From Aquabacterium sp. (lineage in GTDB: Bacteria; Pseudomonadota; Gammaproteobacteria; Burkholderiales; Burkholderiaceae_C): a stretch of DNA of 64,000 nt. The DNA lies in NCBI RefSeq assembly GCF_016195855.1, contig NZ_JACPYU010000020.1, positions 62,001 to 126,000 on the forward strand, read 5' to 3'. Under the pieces are notes generated by a model. That model saw only the letters and a list, made by a program, of their open reading frames with translations. It searched no databases and had not been told where the DNA came from. Of this stretch, positions 37,808-47,464 are shown one piece after another (the first letter of the stretch is position 1; each line of letters starts with the position of its first letter). The translations under genes were made by a program, and so were the position numbers.

Positions 37808-40800
37808 TCATGCATGCACTCCTTGCGAGCTGTTGCCGGCGGTCTCTTCACCGTCCAGCCAGTCGACCTTGTTCATCTTGCGCACCACCACGAATTCATC
37901 GCGGTTGGTGCCGATCGTGCCGTAGTAGTTGAAGCCGTAGCTGAACTGCGCGTACCCACCGATCATGTGTGTGGGCTTGAGCACCACACGGGTCACCGAG
38001 TTGTGGATGCCACCGCGTGTGCCAGTGATCTCCGAACCCGGCGTGTTGATGATCTTTTCCTGAGCGTGGTACATCAGGACCATGCCGGGGTTGACGCGCT
38101 GGCTCACCACCGCACGGGCAGCGATCGCCCCGTTGGTGTTGAACAGCTCGACCCAGTCGTTGTCGACGATGCCGGCCTTCTTCGCGTCATCCTCGCTCAG
38201 CCAGATCACGGGGCCACCGCGGTTGAGCGTGAGCATCAACAGGTTGTCCGTGTAGGTCGAGTGAATGCCCCACTTCTGGTGCGGCGTGATGAAGTTCAGT
38301 GCGATTTCCTTGTTGCCGTTGGGCTTGAGGTTGTGGACGTCGTCCAGGGTCTTCAAGTCCACGGGGGGGCGATAGGACACGAAGCCTTCGCCGAACGCAA
38401 TCATCCATGGGTGATCCATGTAGAACTGCTGACGACCGGTCAGGGTGCGCCATGGAATCAGCTCATGCACGTTGGTGTAGCCGGCGTTGTACGAGACCTT
38501 CTCGCTTTCCAGGCCAGACCAGGTCGGCGAAGAGATGATCTTGCGCGGCTGCGCCTGGATGTCGCGATAGCGGATCTTCTCGTCTTCGCGGTGCAAGGCC
38601 AGGTGAGCATGCTCACGGCCAGTTTGCTTGGACAGGGCCTCCCAGGCCTTGACCGCCACATGGCCGTTGGTCTCGGGGGCCAGCATCAGCACCACTTCGG
38701 TGGCGTCGATGTCCGACACGATCTTGGGCATGCCTTGGCTGACGCCCTCTTCCCGCACCAGGCCATTGAGCTCGCCCAGGGCCTTGACTTCGTCCTTGGT
38801 ATCCCAACCGATGCCCTTGCCGCCATTGCCCAGCTTGTTCATCAGCGGGCCCAGGGAGGTGAAGCGCTTGTAGGTGTTGGGGTAGTCCCGCTCGACCACG
38901 AAGATCTGAGGCGCCGTCTTGCCGGGGATCAGGTCGATCTCGCCACGCTGCCAATCCTGCACACCGAAGGGCTGCGCCATTTCGGCGGCCGTGTCGTGCA
39001 TGATCGGGTTCATGACGACTTCCTTCTCCGTGCCGAGATGGCCCACGCAGACTTCGGAAAACTTCTGGGCAAAGCCCTTGTAGATCTCCCAGTCGGAACG
39101 CGCTTCCCAGGCCGGGTCCACCGCTGCGGACAGCGGATGGATGAAGGGGTGCATGTCGGAGGTGTTGAGGTCGTTCTTCTCGTACCAGGTGGCCGTGGGC
39201 AGCACGATGTCCGAGTACAGACAGGTGGTGCTCATGCGGAAGTCCAGCGTGACCAGCAGGTCCAGCTTGCCTTCCGGCGCCTGATCGTGCCACTTGACCT
39301 CTTGAGGCTTCGCGTCTTGGCTACCAAGGTCCTTGCCTTGCACACCATTGGTGGTGCCCAGCAGGTGCTTGAGGAAATACTCATGCCCCTTGCCCGATGA
39401 GCCCAGGATGTTGGAGCGCCACACGAACATATTGCGTGGCCAGTTGACAGGATTGTCCGGGTCGTTGCACGACAGCTTGAGCGAGCCATCCTTCAGCGCG
39501 CTGACGACGTAGTCCTTGGCATCCATGCCCTTGGCTTGCGCATCCTGGACCACCTTGAGCGGGTTGGTTTCAAGCTGCGGCGCAGAAGGCAACCAGCCCA
39601 TGCGCTCGGCGCGCACGTTGTAGTCGATCATGCTGCCGCCGTACTTGGCCTTGTCGGCCAGGGGCGAGAGCACTTCGCCCACGCCCAGCTTTTCATAGCG
39701 CCACTGGTCGGTGTGCGCATAGAAGAAGCTGGTGGAGTTCTGTTGACGCGGGGGGCGCGACCAGTCCAGCGCGAAGGCCAGCGCCGTCCAGCCGGTTTGC
39801 GGGCGCAGCTTTTCCTGGCCCACATAGTGCGCCCAGCCGCCACCCGATTGGCCGATACAGCCGCACATCATCAGCATGTTGATGATGCCGCGGTAGTTCA
39901 TGTCGCAGTGGTACCAGTGGTTCATGGCCGCGCCGATGATGACCATGGACTTGCCCTTGGTCTTGTCGGCGTTGTCGGCGAACTGGCGGGCCACAGTGAG
40001 CACCTGCTCGCGAGGCGACCCGGTGATCTGCTCTTGCCAGGCGGGGGTGTAAGGCACGTTGTCGTCGTACGACTTGGCGCCGTCGTCCACCAGCGTGCCC
40101 TGCGCGTCCTTCAGGCCGCGGTGGACGCCATAGCTGGCCACTTGCAGGTCGAACACGGTGGCCACCCACACTTCACGTGCCTGGCCCTTGTCCTGAATCG
40201 TCACGCGCTTCATGGGCACGTTGCGCAACAGGATGTCGCTTTGCTTGTTGTGCTGGAAGTTCGGGGTTTCGATGCCACCGAAGTACGGGAAGGCCACCTT
40301 GTTGACGTCGGCAGGCAGCACTTCCGCCTTGGTCGCGTCTTCCAGCACCGACAGCTTCAGGTCGACCTGACGGTCGCCCACGGCTTCCTTGTTTTCCAGG
40401 TTCCACTTGCCTTGGTCGGCGCGGCCATCGGCACCCCAACGGAAGCCGATCGAGCCATTGGGCTGCACGATGGCGCCTTGTGCGTCGTAGGCCAGCGTCT
40501 TCCATTCTGGATTGGTGCCGGTGGCCAGGTCGCCGGTCATGTCGCTGGCGCGCAGATAGCGGCCCGGTACCAGGGCCTTGCCTGCCGGGGTGTCCTGCTC
40601 TTCGAGCATGACCAGCATGGGCAGGTCGGTGTAGCGGCGTGCGTAGTCGTCGAAGTAGGCGCTGCGGCGCTTCTCGCCTTCGCCGAAGTAGAACTCCTTG
40701 AGGATCACGTGGCCCATGGCCATGGCCACGGCGGCATCGGTGCCCTGCTTGGGGTGCATCCAGATGTCGGCCAGCTTGGCCACTTCCGAGTAGTCGGGCG

Positions 40801-41644
40801 TGACGGCGACCGTCTTGGCGCCCTTGTAGCGTACCTCGGTGAAGAAGTGGGCGTCCGGGGTACGGGTCTGAGGCACGTTCGAGCCCCAGGCCATGATGAA
40901 GGTGGAGTTGTACCAGTCGGCCGATTCAGGCACGTCGGTCTGCTCGCCCCAGATCTGCGGGCTGGCAGGCGGCAAATCGCAGTACCAGTCGTAGAAGGAC
41001 ATGCACACACCGCCGATCAGGCTCAGGTAGCGGCTGCCCGCTGCATAGCTGATCATGGACATGGCCGGGATCGGCGAGAAACCGATGATGCGGTCAGGGC
41101 CGTATTGCTTGATCGTGTAGACGTTGGAGGCTGCCACGATCTCGTTGACCTCGTCCCAGGTGGAGCGAACAAAGCCACCCAGGCCACGCTCCTTCTGCCA
41201 GCTGCGACGGGTGTCAGGGTTGCTCATCAGCGCAGCCCAGGCATCCACAGGCGACTTGGCCACGGTGCGGGCCGAGCGCCAGTGCTTGAGCAGCTCACCG
41301 CGCACCATGGGGTGCTTGACGCGGTTGGCGCTGTACAGGTACCAGGAGTAACTGGCGCCACGTGCGCAACCGCGGGGCTCGTGGTTGGGCAGGTCGTCGC
41401 GGGTCCGCGGGTAATCGGTTTGCTGGGTTTCCCAGGTCACGATACCGCCCTTGACGTAAACCTTCCACGAGCAGGAGCCCGTGCAGTTCACACCGTGGGT
41501 GGAGCGCACGATCTTGTCGTGCTGCCAGCGGTTGCGGTAAGCGTCTTCCCACGTACGGTCTTCGCCCGTGGTGACACCGTGACCGTCTGCAAAGCCCTCC
41601 TTGGGCTGTGCGAAGAAGGTCAGTTTGTCCAGAAAGTGACTCAT
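37808..41644 (-). CDS. narG: Respiratory nitrate reductase alpha subunit
   Basis: The 1278-residue molybdenum bis-MGD catalytic subunit of the cytoplasm-facing NarGHI complex. The N-terminal FS0 cluster ligands are His50, Cys54 and Cys58 with a later Cys in PRGCARG, matching E. coli spacing. The Mo-ligand Asp lies in the IMAWGSNVPQTRTPDAH region near residues 220-240, and the C-terminal MGD-binding domain is complete. It is 37 bp after narK2. Confidence 0.98.
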   Translation of the reverse strand: MSHFLDKLTFFAQPKEGFADGHGVTTGEDRTWEDAYRNRWQHDKIVRSTHGVNCTGSCSWKVYVKGGIVTWETQQTDYPRTRDDLPNHEPRGCARGASYSWYLYSANRVKHPMVRGELLKHWRSARTVAKSPVDAWAALMSNPDTRRSWQKERGLGGFVRSTWDEVNEIVAASNVYTIKQYGPDRIIGFSPIPAMSMISYAAGSRYLSLIGGVCMSFYDWYCDLPPASPQIWGEQTDVPESADWYNSTFIMAWGSNVPQTRTPDAHFFTEVRYKGAKTVAVTPDYSEVAKLADIWMHPKQGTDAAVAMAMGHVILKEFYFGEGEKRRSAYFDDYARRYTDLPMLVMLEEQDTPAGKALVPGRYLRASDMTGDLATGTNPEWKTLAYDAQGAIVQPNGSIGFRWGADGRADQGKWNLENKEAVGDRQVDLKLSVLEDATKAEVLPADVNKVAFPYFGGIETPNFQHNKQSDILLRNVPMKRVTIQDKGQAREVWVATVFDLQVASYGVHRGLKDAQGTLVDDGAKSYDDNVPYTPAWQEQITGSPREQVLTVARQFADNADKTKGKSMVIIGAAMNHWYHCDMNYRGIINMLMMCGCIGQSGGGWAHYVGQEKLRPQTGWTALAFALDWSRPPRQQNSTSFFYAHTDQWRYEKLGVGEVLSPLADKAKYGGSMIDYNVRAERMGWLPSAPQLETNPLKVVQDAQAKGMDAKDYVVSALKDGSLKLSCNDPDNPVNWPRNMFVWRSNILGSSGKGHEYFLKHLLGTTNGVQGKDLGSQDAKPQEVKWHDQAPEGKLDLLVTLDFRMSTTCLYSDIVLPTATWYEKNDLNTSDMHPFIHPLSAAVDPAWEARSDWEIYKGFAQKFSEVCVGHLGTEKEVVMNPIMHDTAAEMAQPFGVQDWQRGEIDLIPGKTAPQIFVVERDYPNTYKRFTSLGPLMNKLGNGGKGIGWDTKDEVKALGELNGLVREEGVSQGMPKIVSDIDATEVVLMLAPETNGHVAVKAWEALSKQTGREHAHLALHREDEKIRYRDIQAQPRKIISSPTWSGLESEKVSYNAGYTNVHELIPWRTLTGRQQFYMDHPWMIAFGEGFVSYRPPVDLKTLDDVHNLKPNGNKEIALNFITPHQKWGIHSTYTDNLLMLTLNRGGPVIWLSEDDAKKAGIVDNDWVELFNTNGAIAARAVVSQRVNPGMVLMYHAQEKIINTPGSEITGTRGGIHNSVTRVVLKPTHMIGGYAQFSYGFNYYGTIGTNRDEFVVVRKMNKVDWLDGEETAGNSSQGVHA

Positions 41645-41681
41645 TTTTTCTTACTCCAGATGCCGATCAGGCAACAAGACA

Positions 41682-43133
41682 TCAGCAAGGTTGTTCGGCG
41701 TGCTCACGGGCGTAGAACCACCAGGTGGTCACGATGCACAGCAGATAGAAGACGATGAAGGTCAACAGGGCGGCTTCGGGGCCACCGGTGGCGGCGATCG
41801 AGGTGCCATAGCTCTTGGGGATGAAGAAGCCACCGTAGGCAGCAAAGGCGCCGGTGAAGCCCAGCACGGCGGCGGCTTCGGTGTTGGCTTCCTTGATGGC
41901 GGCGTTCATGCCGGCTTCGTCATTGCGGGCCACACCCTTGGTCTTGAGGTTCATGAAGATCACGGGGATCATGCGGAAGGTCGAACCGTTGCCGATGCCG
42001 GTGGTCAGGAACAACACCAGGAACATCAGGAAGAAGCCGGTGAAGTTGCCTGCCTCGGGGCCCCAAGGCAGGGCGAAGGCGCTGTGGCTGCCCTTGGGCA
42101 GGAAGAACAACACACCCACCACGGCGCAGGCCATGACGATGAAGTTCCAGTAGGTCACGCGGGCACCACCCAGCTTGTCAGCCAGCCAGCCACCCACAGG
42201 GCGAATCAGCGCACCAACCAGGGGGCCGATCCAGGCGTAGGCCAGGGGGTTCACGTCCTTGAACTGAGACTTGATCAGCAGCGGGAAACCAGCGGCATAA
42301 CCGATGAAGGAGCCGAAGGTACCCAGGTACAGGATGCACATCAGCCAGTTGTGCTTGTTGCGGAAGATGGCAGCTTGCGTGGCAAACGAGGCCTTGGCGT
42401 CCGCGATGTCGTTCATGAAGAACCAGGCTGCCAAGGTAGCGATGACGATCCAGGGCACCCACACGAAGGCGGCGTTCTGCGCCCAGATTTCAACGTGGGC
42501 GCCGGCCTTGTTGATGATCTGCTGCGATTCGCCACCGAACACACCAAACACACCCACGGAGATGATGATGGGGCTGAGGAACTGCACCACCGACACGCCA
42601 AGGTTGCCCAGGCCAGCGTTCACGCCCAAGGCCGAGCCCTTGCGCTCCTTCGGGAAGAAGAAGCTGATGTTGGACATCGAGGAGCTGAAGTTGCCGCCAC
42701 CCAGGCCGCACAGCAGCGCCAGGATCAGCATGGTGGGATACGGCGTGCTCGGATCCTGAATGGCCATGCCGATACCGATGGCCGGGATCAGCAAGGAAGC
42801 GGTCGAGATGGCCGTCCAGCGACGGCCACCGAAGACCGGCACCATGAAGGAGTAGAAGATGCGCAGCGTCGCGCCCGACAGCGCGGGCGCCGATGCGAGC
42901 CAGAACAGCTGGTTGGTCGTGTACTTGAAGCCCAGCAGCGGCAGGTTGACGGCCGCCACGCTCCACAGTTGCCAGACCGCAAAGGCCAGGAACAGTGCGG
43001 GCACCGAGATCCACAGATTGAGCTTGGCGATCGCCTGCCCCTCGGCCTCCCAGAAGGACTTGTCCTCCGGGGTCCAGATGGTCAGGGTGCTACCCGGCTT
43101 GGCCGGCCCTGACGACACAGTTGTGCTTGCCAT
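41682..43133 (-). CDS. narK2: Nitrate/nitrite transporter, NarK2 type
   Basis: A 483-residue major-facilitator transporter with twelve membrane segments. The nitrate signature GNGSTFRMIPVIF and the earlier GGNFSSSMSNISFFFP are clear. Longer NarK2-type proteins exchange nitrate and nitrite and suit respiration. ATG 43133 was chosen because AAGGAC precedes it; a TTG 18 bp upstream is less likely. It is 32 bp after narK1. Confidence 0.93.
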   Translation of the reverse strand: MASTTVSSGPAKPGSTLTIWTPEDKSFWEAEGQAIAKLNLWISVPALFLAFAVWQLWSVAAVNLPLLGFKYTTNQLFWLASAPALSGATLRIFYSFMVPVFGGRRWTAISTASLLIPAIGIGMAIQDPSTPYPTMLILALLCGLGGGNFSSSMSNISFFFPKERKGSALGVNAGLGNLGVSVVQFLSPIIISVGVFGVFGGESQQIINKAGAHVEIWAQNAAFVWVPWIVIATLAAWFFMNDIADAKASFATQAAIFRNKHNWLMCILYLGTFGSFIGYAAGFPLLIKSQFKDVNPLAYAWIGPLVGALIRPVGGWLADKLGGARVTYWNFIVMACAVVGVLFFLPKGSHSAFALPWGPEAGNFTGFFLMFLVLFLTTGIGNGSTFRMIPVIFMNLKTKGVARNDEAGMNAAIKEANTEAAAVLGFTGAFAAYGGFFIPKSYGTSIAATGGPEAALLTFIVFYLLCIVTTWWFYAREHAEQPC

Positions 43134-43165
43134 GATGTTGTCCTTGTTCAAGGTGATGCGGTGAT

Positions 43166-44428
43166 TCAGGCGCGGCTGCCAACGAGGGCGCCCTGGGGTT
43201 CACCACCCAGCACGTCACGAGAGCGGACTTCGGTGCGGTACATCCAGATCAAGGAGACCCAGACCACGCCGTAGAGGAACATGAAGGCGCTGGAGCGGAC
43301 ACCGGTCAGGTCCAGCAGGAAGCCGAAGATGATGGGCAGGATGAAGCCGCCCATGCCGCCGGCCAGCCCCACGATGCCGGAGATGGCACCGATGTTGGTG
43401 GGGTAGTCATCGCTGATGTACTTGAAGACGCTGGCCTTGCCGAAGGCGAACGCGATGCCCAGGGCGAACATCAGGGCCGTGAAGGCATAGACGTTCAAAC
43501 CGAGGTGGAAGGTCTTCACGCCGTTGACGGTGTTGATGGAGAAGTCGGTCTGCGGGTAGCTCAGGATGAACAGGCAGATCCAGCTGGCCCACAGCACCCA
43601 CCAGGTGACCTTGTGTGCGCCGTGCTTGTCAGACAGGTAACCACCGATCGCGCGCAACACGCCGCCAGGCAGCGAGAAGCAGGCTGCCAGCAAGGCGGCC
43701 ACGCGGATGTCCAGGCCGTACTCGCCCACGTAGTACTGCACCATCCACAGGCTCAGGCCCACATAGCCACCGAACACGATGCTGTAGTACTGGCAGTACT
43801 TGAGCACGCGGGGGTCCTTGAGTTGCTTGAACTGCTCGGTGAAGCTGGCCTTGGACTGCACCAGGTGAGCCGGGTCAGAGTGGCTGCCGAACCAGAAGAT
43901 CAGGGCGGTGCCCAGCATCACGGCGGCGTACACCTGAGGCACCATGGTCCAGCCGAAGGCCACCACCAGGGCGGGCGCCACGAACTTGTTGACCGCCGCG
44001 CCGGAGTTACCCGCGCCGAACACCCCCATGGCGAAACCTTGCTGATTCTTGGGGAACCAGCGGGCCACATACGGGGTGCCCACCGAGAAGGAGCCACCGG
44101 CCAAGCCCACGAACAGGCCCAGCACCAGGAAGTGCCAGTACTGCGTGGCGTAGCTCATCAGGTAGATGGGCAGCACACACAGCAACATCGTGACGAACAA
44201 CACGATGCGGCCACCGAAGCGGTCGGTCCACACCCCCAGGGGCACGCGCACCAGCGAGCCGGTCAGCACCGGCGTCGCGGTCAGCAGACCGAATTGGGTG
44301 GCGCTCAAACCGAGCGACTTCTTGATCGGGATACCGATGACCCCGAACATCATCCAGACCATGAAGCACACCGTGAAGGCCAGTGTGCTGACGCCCAGAA
44401 CAGATAAGGCTTTGCCTCGCGTAGACAT
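43166..44428 (-). CDS. narK1: Nitrate transporter, NarK1 type
   Basis: A 420-residue major-facilitator protein, probably a proton-linked nitrate importer. Signatures are GGSFSVGTPYVARWFPKNQQG near residues 105-125 and GNSGAAVNKF after it. The pairing of a short NarK1 with a longer NarK2 before narG matches Pseudomonas and Paracoccus (the latter as a fusion). ATG 44428 follows AAAGGAG. It is first in the narK1K2GHJI string, with an FNR box 108-121 bp upstream. Confidence 0.93.
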   Translation of the reverse strand: MSTRGKALSVLGVSTLAFTVCFMVWMMFGVIGIPIKKSLGLSATQFGLLTATPVLTGSLVRVPLGVWTDRFGGRIVLFVTMLLCVLPIYLMSYATQYWHFLVLGLFVGLAGGSFSVGTPYVARWFPKNQQGFAMGVFGAGNSGAAVNKFVAPALVVAFGWTMVPQVYAAVMLGTALIFWFGSHSDPAHLVQSKASFTEQFKQLKDPRVLKYCQYYSIVFGGYVGLSLWMVQYYVGEYGLDIRVAALLAACFSLPGGVLRAIGGYLSDKHGAHKVTWWVLWASWICLFILSYPQTDFSINTVNGVKTFHLGLNVYAFTALMFALGIAFAFGKASVFKYISDDYPTNIGAISGIVGLAGGMGGFILPIIFGFLLDLTGVRSSAFMFLYGVVWVSLIWMYRTEVRSRDVLGGEPQGALVGSRA

Positions 44429-44535
44429 GGGAAACTCCTTTCCAATGCCTCGCAGTGTCAAAAAATCAGCCCTGTCTGAACATCCTTCTCTAGGACATGG
44501 ACATCATCCGTTGGGAGTAGTACCCACTCCGGAGC

Positions 44536-44549
44536 TTGATCTGGATCAG
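44536..44549. promoter_or_regulatory. FNR box upstream of narK1
   Basis: On the plus strand TTGATCTGGATCAG, on the minus strand CTGATCCAGATCAA: one mismatch to TTGAT-N4-ATCAA. It is centred about 114 bp before narK1, in the 134-bp gap after narL. It is the only site here close to the classical FNR/Anr consensus. Confidence 0.62.
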
Positions 44550-44562
44550 TCTTCCTGCCGAC

Positions 44563-45309
44563 TCAGTCCCTGGACTGGCTGGTGGCGAACACCGCCGCCT
44601 GCACGCGCGAAGTCAGGTTGAGCTTGCGCAGGATGTGCTGCACGTGGATCTTGACCGTGGTCTCGGCGATGTCCAGCGTGCGGGCGATTTCCTTGTTGCT
44701 GGCGCCGCGGGCAATTTCGCGCAGGATGTCACGCTCGCGCGGGGACAGGCGGGACATGCCGGCCGCCAGCTCTTCACCACGGGCATCCGCACGCGTTGCC
44801 GTGGGCTCTGCCTCGGTCACGTCGTTGTTGGCCGTCGAGCCGGACGGCACAGCGCCATCCGCAGGCGAGCTGAGCGCCTGCCTGTAGGCTGCAATCAGCT
44901 TGGTGGTCATCTCGGGTGACACCACGGACTCCCCTGCCCGCACACGCAGGATCGCGTCGACCAGGGCGTCGCCCTCGATGGTCTTGAGCAGGTAGCCTGC
45001 TGCACCCCGAGACAAGGCCTGCGCCAGGTCATCAGCATCCTCGCTGACGGTCAGCATCACGATCCGCACCTGCGGCACGGCCGCGTACAACTGCGGCAAG
45101 GCATCCACGCCGTGCACCCCGGGCAGGTGGTTGTCCAGCAAGATGACGTCGGGGCGGTGCAGTTGCGCCATCTTCAGCGCCTCGCCCGCATCGCGCGCTT
45201 CGGCTATCACGCTGACGCGGCTGTCACGGGACAGCAAGGCAATCAGGCCACGGCGGAAAAGATTGTGGTCATCGACCACCAGCAGGCGAACAGTCACGTT
45301 GTCATTCAT
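44563..45309 (-). CDS. narL: Nitrate/nitrite response regulator NarL
   Basis: A 248-residue receiver plus LuxR-type helix-turn-helix protein. The acidic pocket is VVDDHN, the phospho-Asp lies in VILLDNHLPGVHG (about residue 59), and the conserved Lys in YLLKTIE. The DNA-binding domain (about 180-245) shows LSPRERDILREIARGASNKEIA. An Ala/Thr-rich linker separates them. The start overlaps the narX stop (ATGA), making a narXL pair. Confidence 0.94.
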   Translation of the reverse strand: MNDNVTVRLLVVDDHNLFRRGLIALLSRDSRVSVIAEARDAGEALKMAQLHRPDVILLDNHLPGVHGVDALPQLYAAVPQVRIVMLTVSEDADDLAQALSRGAAGYLLKTIEGDALVDAILRVRAGESVVSPEMTTKLIAAYRQALSSPADGAVPSGSTANNDVTEAEPTATRADARGEELAAGMSRLSPRERDILREIARGASNKEIARTLDIAETTVKIHVQHILRKLNLTSRVQAAVFATSQSRD

Positions 45310-47417
45310 GTGGAAGCAAGGTCCATGGAGGTGTCGGCGCTGGCGGGGCTGTGGCTCGGGCTGGCTGACAGTTTGGGCAGGCGCAACTCGACGCGGGTCC
45401 CGTCCGGGGCCGACTGGAAGGTCAAAGTGGCGCCAATGCGTTGCGCGCGTTCACGCATGATGCGCAGGCCCACGTGAGTATCGTCAGGCGGGCCGGACTC
45501 GACATCGAAGCCACAGCCATTGTCGGACACGGACACGCACCACGCAGGCTGGGTCTGCACATCGACCCAGACCTGGGTGGCCTGGGCGTGCTTGCGCACA
45601 TTGGACAAGCACTCCTGCACGATGTGCAGCACCTGGATCTGCACATCGGGCGGCAAAGGCAGGCCCTGGCTGTGCAAGGTCAGGTGGCCGCGCAAGCCGG
45701 ACTGGAGCTCGAACTTGGACAAGGTCTCGCGCAGGGCGGGCTCGATGTCTTCGGCATGCGTGCGCACGCGGAAGTGCAACAACAACTCACGCACATCGCT
45801 GTAGCTCTCGCGCACGCCGGCATCCAGCTCGTTCATGCTGGCCTCGATGCCCTTGTCATCGCCACGCATCATGGCGTCACGCAGCAACTGCATCTGGATC
45901 TTGAGGAAGGCCAGGGACTGGGCAATGGAATCGTGCAGCTCCTGGGCCAGCATCTGACGCTCTGCCGCCACGGCAGATTCGCGGTCCAGCGCCGCTGCGC
46001 GCAGGCTTTCCATGGCACCGGCCAGGTGGCTGGCCAGGGCCTCGAACAGGCCCCGCTCCTCTTCGCTGAAATGCGGGTCGCCCCGGAAGAAGAGCTCGAC
46101 TTCGCCCAGCACACGCTGATGCAGCCCCAGAGGCACGGTGACCAGCGTGGTGTAGCCCGCCTTTTCACAGTGGTCCTTGACCGTTTGGGCAGCCGAGGCC
46201 TTGGTCAGCGCACGCGCAGCGTCCTGGATCGGGATCACGCGGATGCCGGGCAAGCCGCCGGCCTCGACCCGGGCGCCACACAGGCAATCGCCCGAGAGCA
46301 CGCATTGCTCATCCTCGGCCATGATCTTGGGCAGGCAGTCGCTGGCCAGCAACACGTAGCGCTCGTTGGCCTCGTCCGACCAGCGGATGGCGACCGCATC
46401 GGCATGGGCAATGCGGCGCATCTGCTGCGCGAAGCCCTGGGCCAGGATTTCCAGCTTGTCGGCCTTGGCCACGAAGGCGGCCACTTCGTACAGTGCGCTG
46501 AGCCGCGCCTGCTTGATCTCCAGGCCAGCCGTCTTTTCCTTGACCTTGAACTCCAGGTTGTCATAGAGGGACTGCAGGTTCTCGGCCATGCTGTTGAAGC
46601 CCGACGCCAAAGCGCCCAGCTCGTCCTCGGTTTCAACCGTGACACGCGTCGCAAAGTCACCTTGCTCGATGCGACGCAAACCCTGCTGCAGGCGCGCGAT
46701 GGGCTCCAGGATCACGACATGGCCGGCATACAGCATGGCCAGCGCGCTCAGCACGGCCAGCGCCATCATGGCCAGCTGGAAGGTGTGCAACAGGGCTGTC
46801 CAGCGCGCAATGTGCCGCTCGATGGCCGACACGAAGGCATCGATGCGCCCCACGAAGTCATCCACATTGCCCCGCAGCGAGGCTGAAATCGGCGCACCGC
46901 GCCCAATCTCCAGGGCCTGAGCCCGCAGCACCGCCCAGTCCTCGTTCACCCCTTTGAAGCCGGCCAGGGTGTCGTCATCCCAAGGCACGGTCAAAGGGCG
47001 CCCCGGGTCACCGGTGCGCAACAGGGTCAGGCTGTCCTCGAAATCCTGGAGCCGTTTCTGGACGTCGTGCAGGAACTCGGCACGCTCGACCGTGGGGTGC
47101 TGCAGGCTCAAGGCAAGCTGGTAGCTGCGCATGCGCATGCGGCCGGCTTCGTTCACCGCCGCGGCGCCCCCCTCCAGTTGCCAGGTCACCCACAGCGTCA
47201 GGCCGATGGAGGCCAGGGCCAGCACCAGAAAGACGCCGCCAATGGCCAGCAGCTTGGATGCCAAGCCCTTTCTGACCATGCGCGCGCCCATGCTGCCAAG
47301 CGCATCCAGGGCGTCACTGCTTGCTGCGTCTGCGCCGTCTGTCTGTTGCTGAATGTCGTCCGAAGAGGCTGCCACCTGTGCTCCATCAAGGCCCATGCCC
47401 GGATTCAAGGACCCCAT
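45306..47417 (-). CDS. narX: Nitrate/nitrite sensor histidine kinase NarX
   Basis: A 703-residue sensor kinase with an unusually long cytoplasmic N-tail of about 50 residues before TM1. The periplasmic P-box-like motif NEAGRMRMRSYQLAL lies near residues 90-104. TM2, a HAMP region and a GAF-like module with a Cys cluster (CVLSGDCLCG) follow. The HPK7 dimerisation His is in QELHDSIAQSLAF, and the ATPase has DNGCGFD. It controls NarL in response to nitrate and nitrite. The Cys cluster resembles the central module of E. coli NarX/NarQ. Confidence 0.93.
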   Translation of the reverse strand: MGSLNPGMGLDGAQVAASSDDIQQQTDGADAASSDALDALGSMGARMVRKGLASKLLAIGGVFLVLALASIGLTLWVTWQLEGGAAAVNEAGRMRMRSYQLALSLQHPTVERAEFLHDVQKRLQDFEDSLTLLRTGDPGRPLTVPWDDDTLAGFKGVNEDWAVLRAQALEIGRGAPISASLRGNVDDFVGRIDAFVSAIERHIARWTALLHTFQLAMMALAVLSALAMLYAGHVVILEPIARLQQGLRRIEQGDFATRVTVETEDELGALASGFNSMAENLQSLYDNLEFKVKEKTAGLEIKQARLSALYEVAAFVAKADKLEILAQGFAQQMRRIAHADAVAIRWSDEANERYVLLASDCLPKIMAEDEQCVLSGDCLCGARVEAGGLPGIRVIPIQDAARALTKASAAQTVKDHCEKAGYTTLVTVPLGLHQRVLGEVELFFRGDPHFSEEERGLFEALASHLAGAMESLRAAALDRESAVAAERQMLAQELHDSIAQSLAFLKIQMQLLRDAMMRGDDKGIEASMNELDAGVRESYSDVRELLLHFRVRTHAEDIEPALRETLSKFELQSGLRGHLTLHSQGLPLPPDVQIQVLHIVQECLSNVRKHAQATQVWVDVQTQPAWCVSVSDNGCGFDVESGPPDDTHVGLRIMRERAQRIGATLTFQSAPDGTRVELRLPKLSASPSHSPASADTSMDLAST

Positions 47418-47464
47418 TGTCCCTCGCCGGGCAAAACCTGATCAAGCCAGGCCGCCACATGGGC

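Noticed and set aside
39536..41758. Long open frame on the plus strand, opposite narG
   Set aside because: It is a shadow of GC-rich codon bias in narG; the translation is rich in His, Gly, Val, Arg and Gln with no domain, and narG is unmistakable.
44515..44527. Possible NarL heptamers (TACTACT on the minus strand, TACCCAC on the plus strand) upstream of narK1
   Set aside because: They overlap and do not form a 7-2-7 pair. Single heptamers of this quality occur often by chance.
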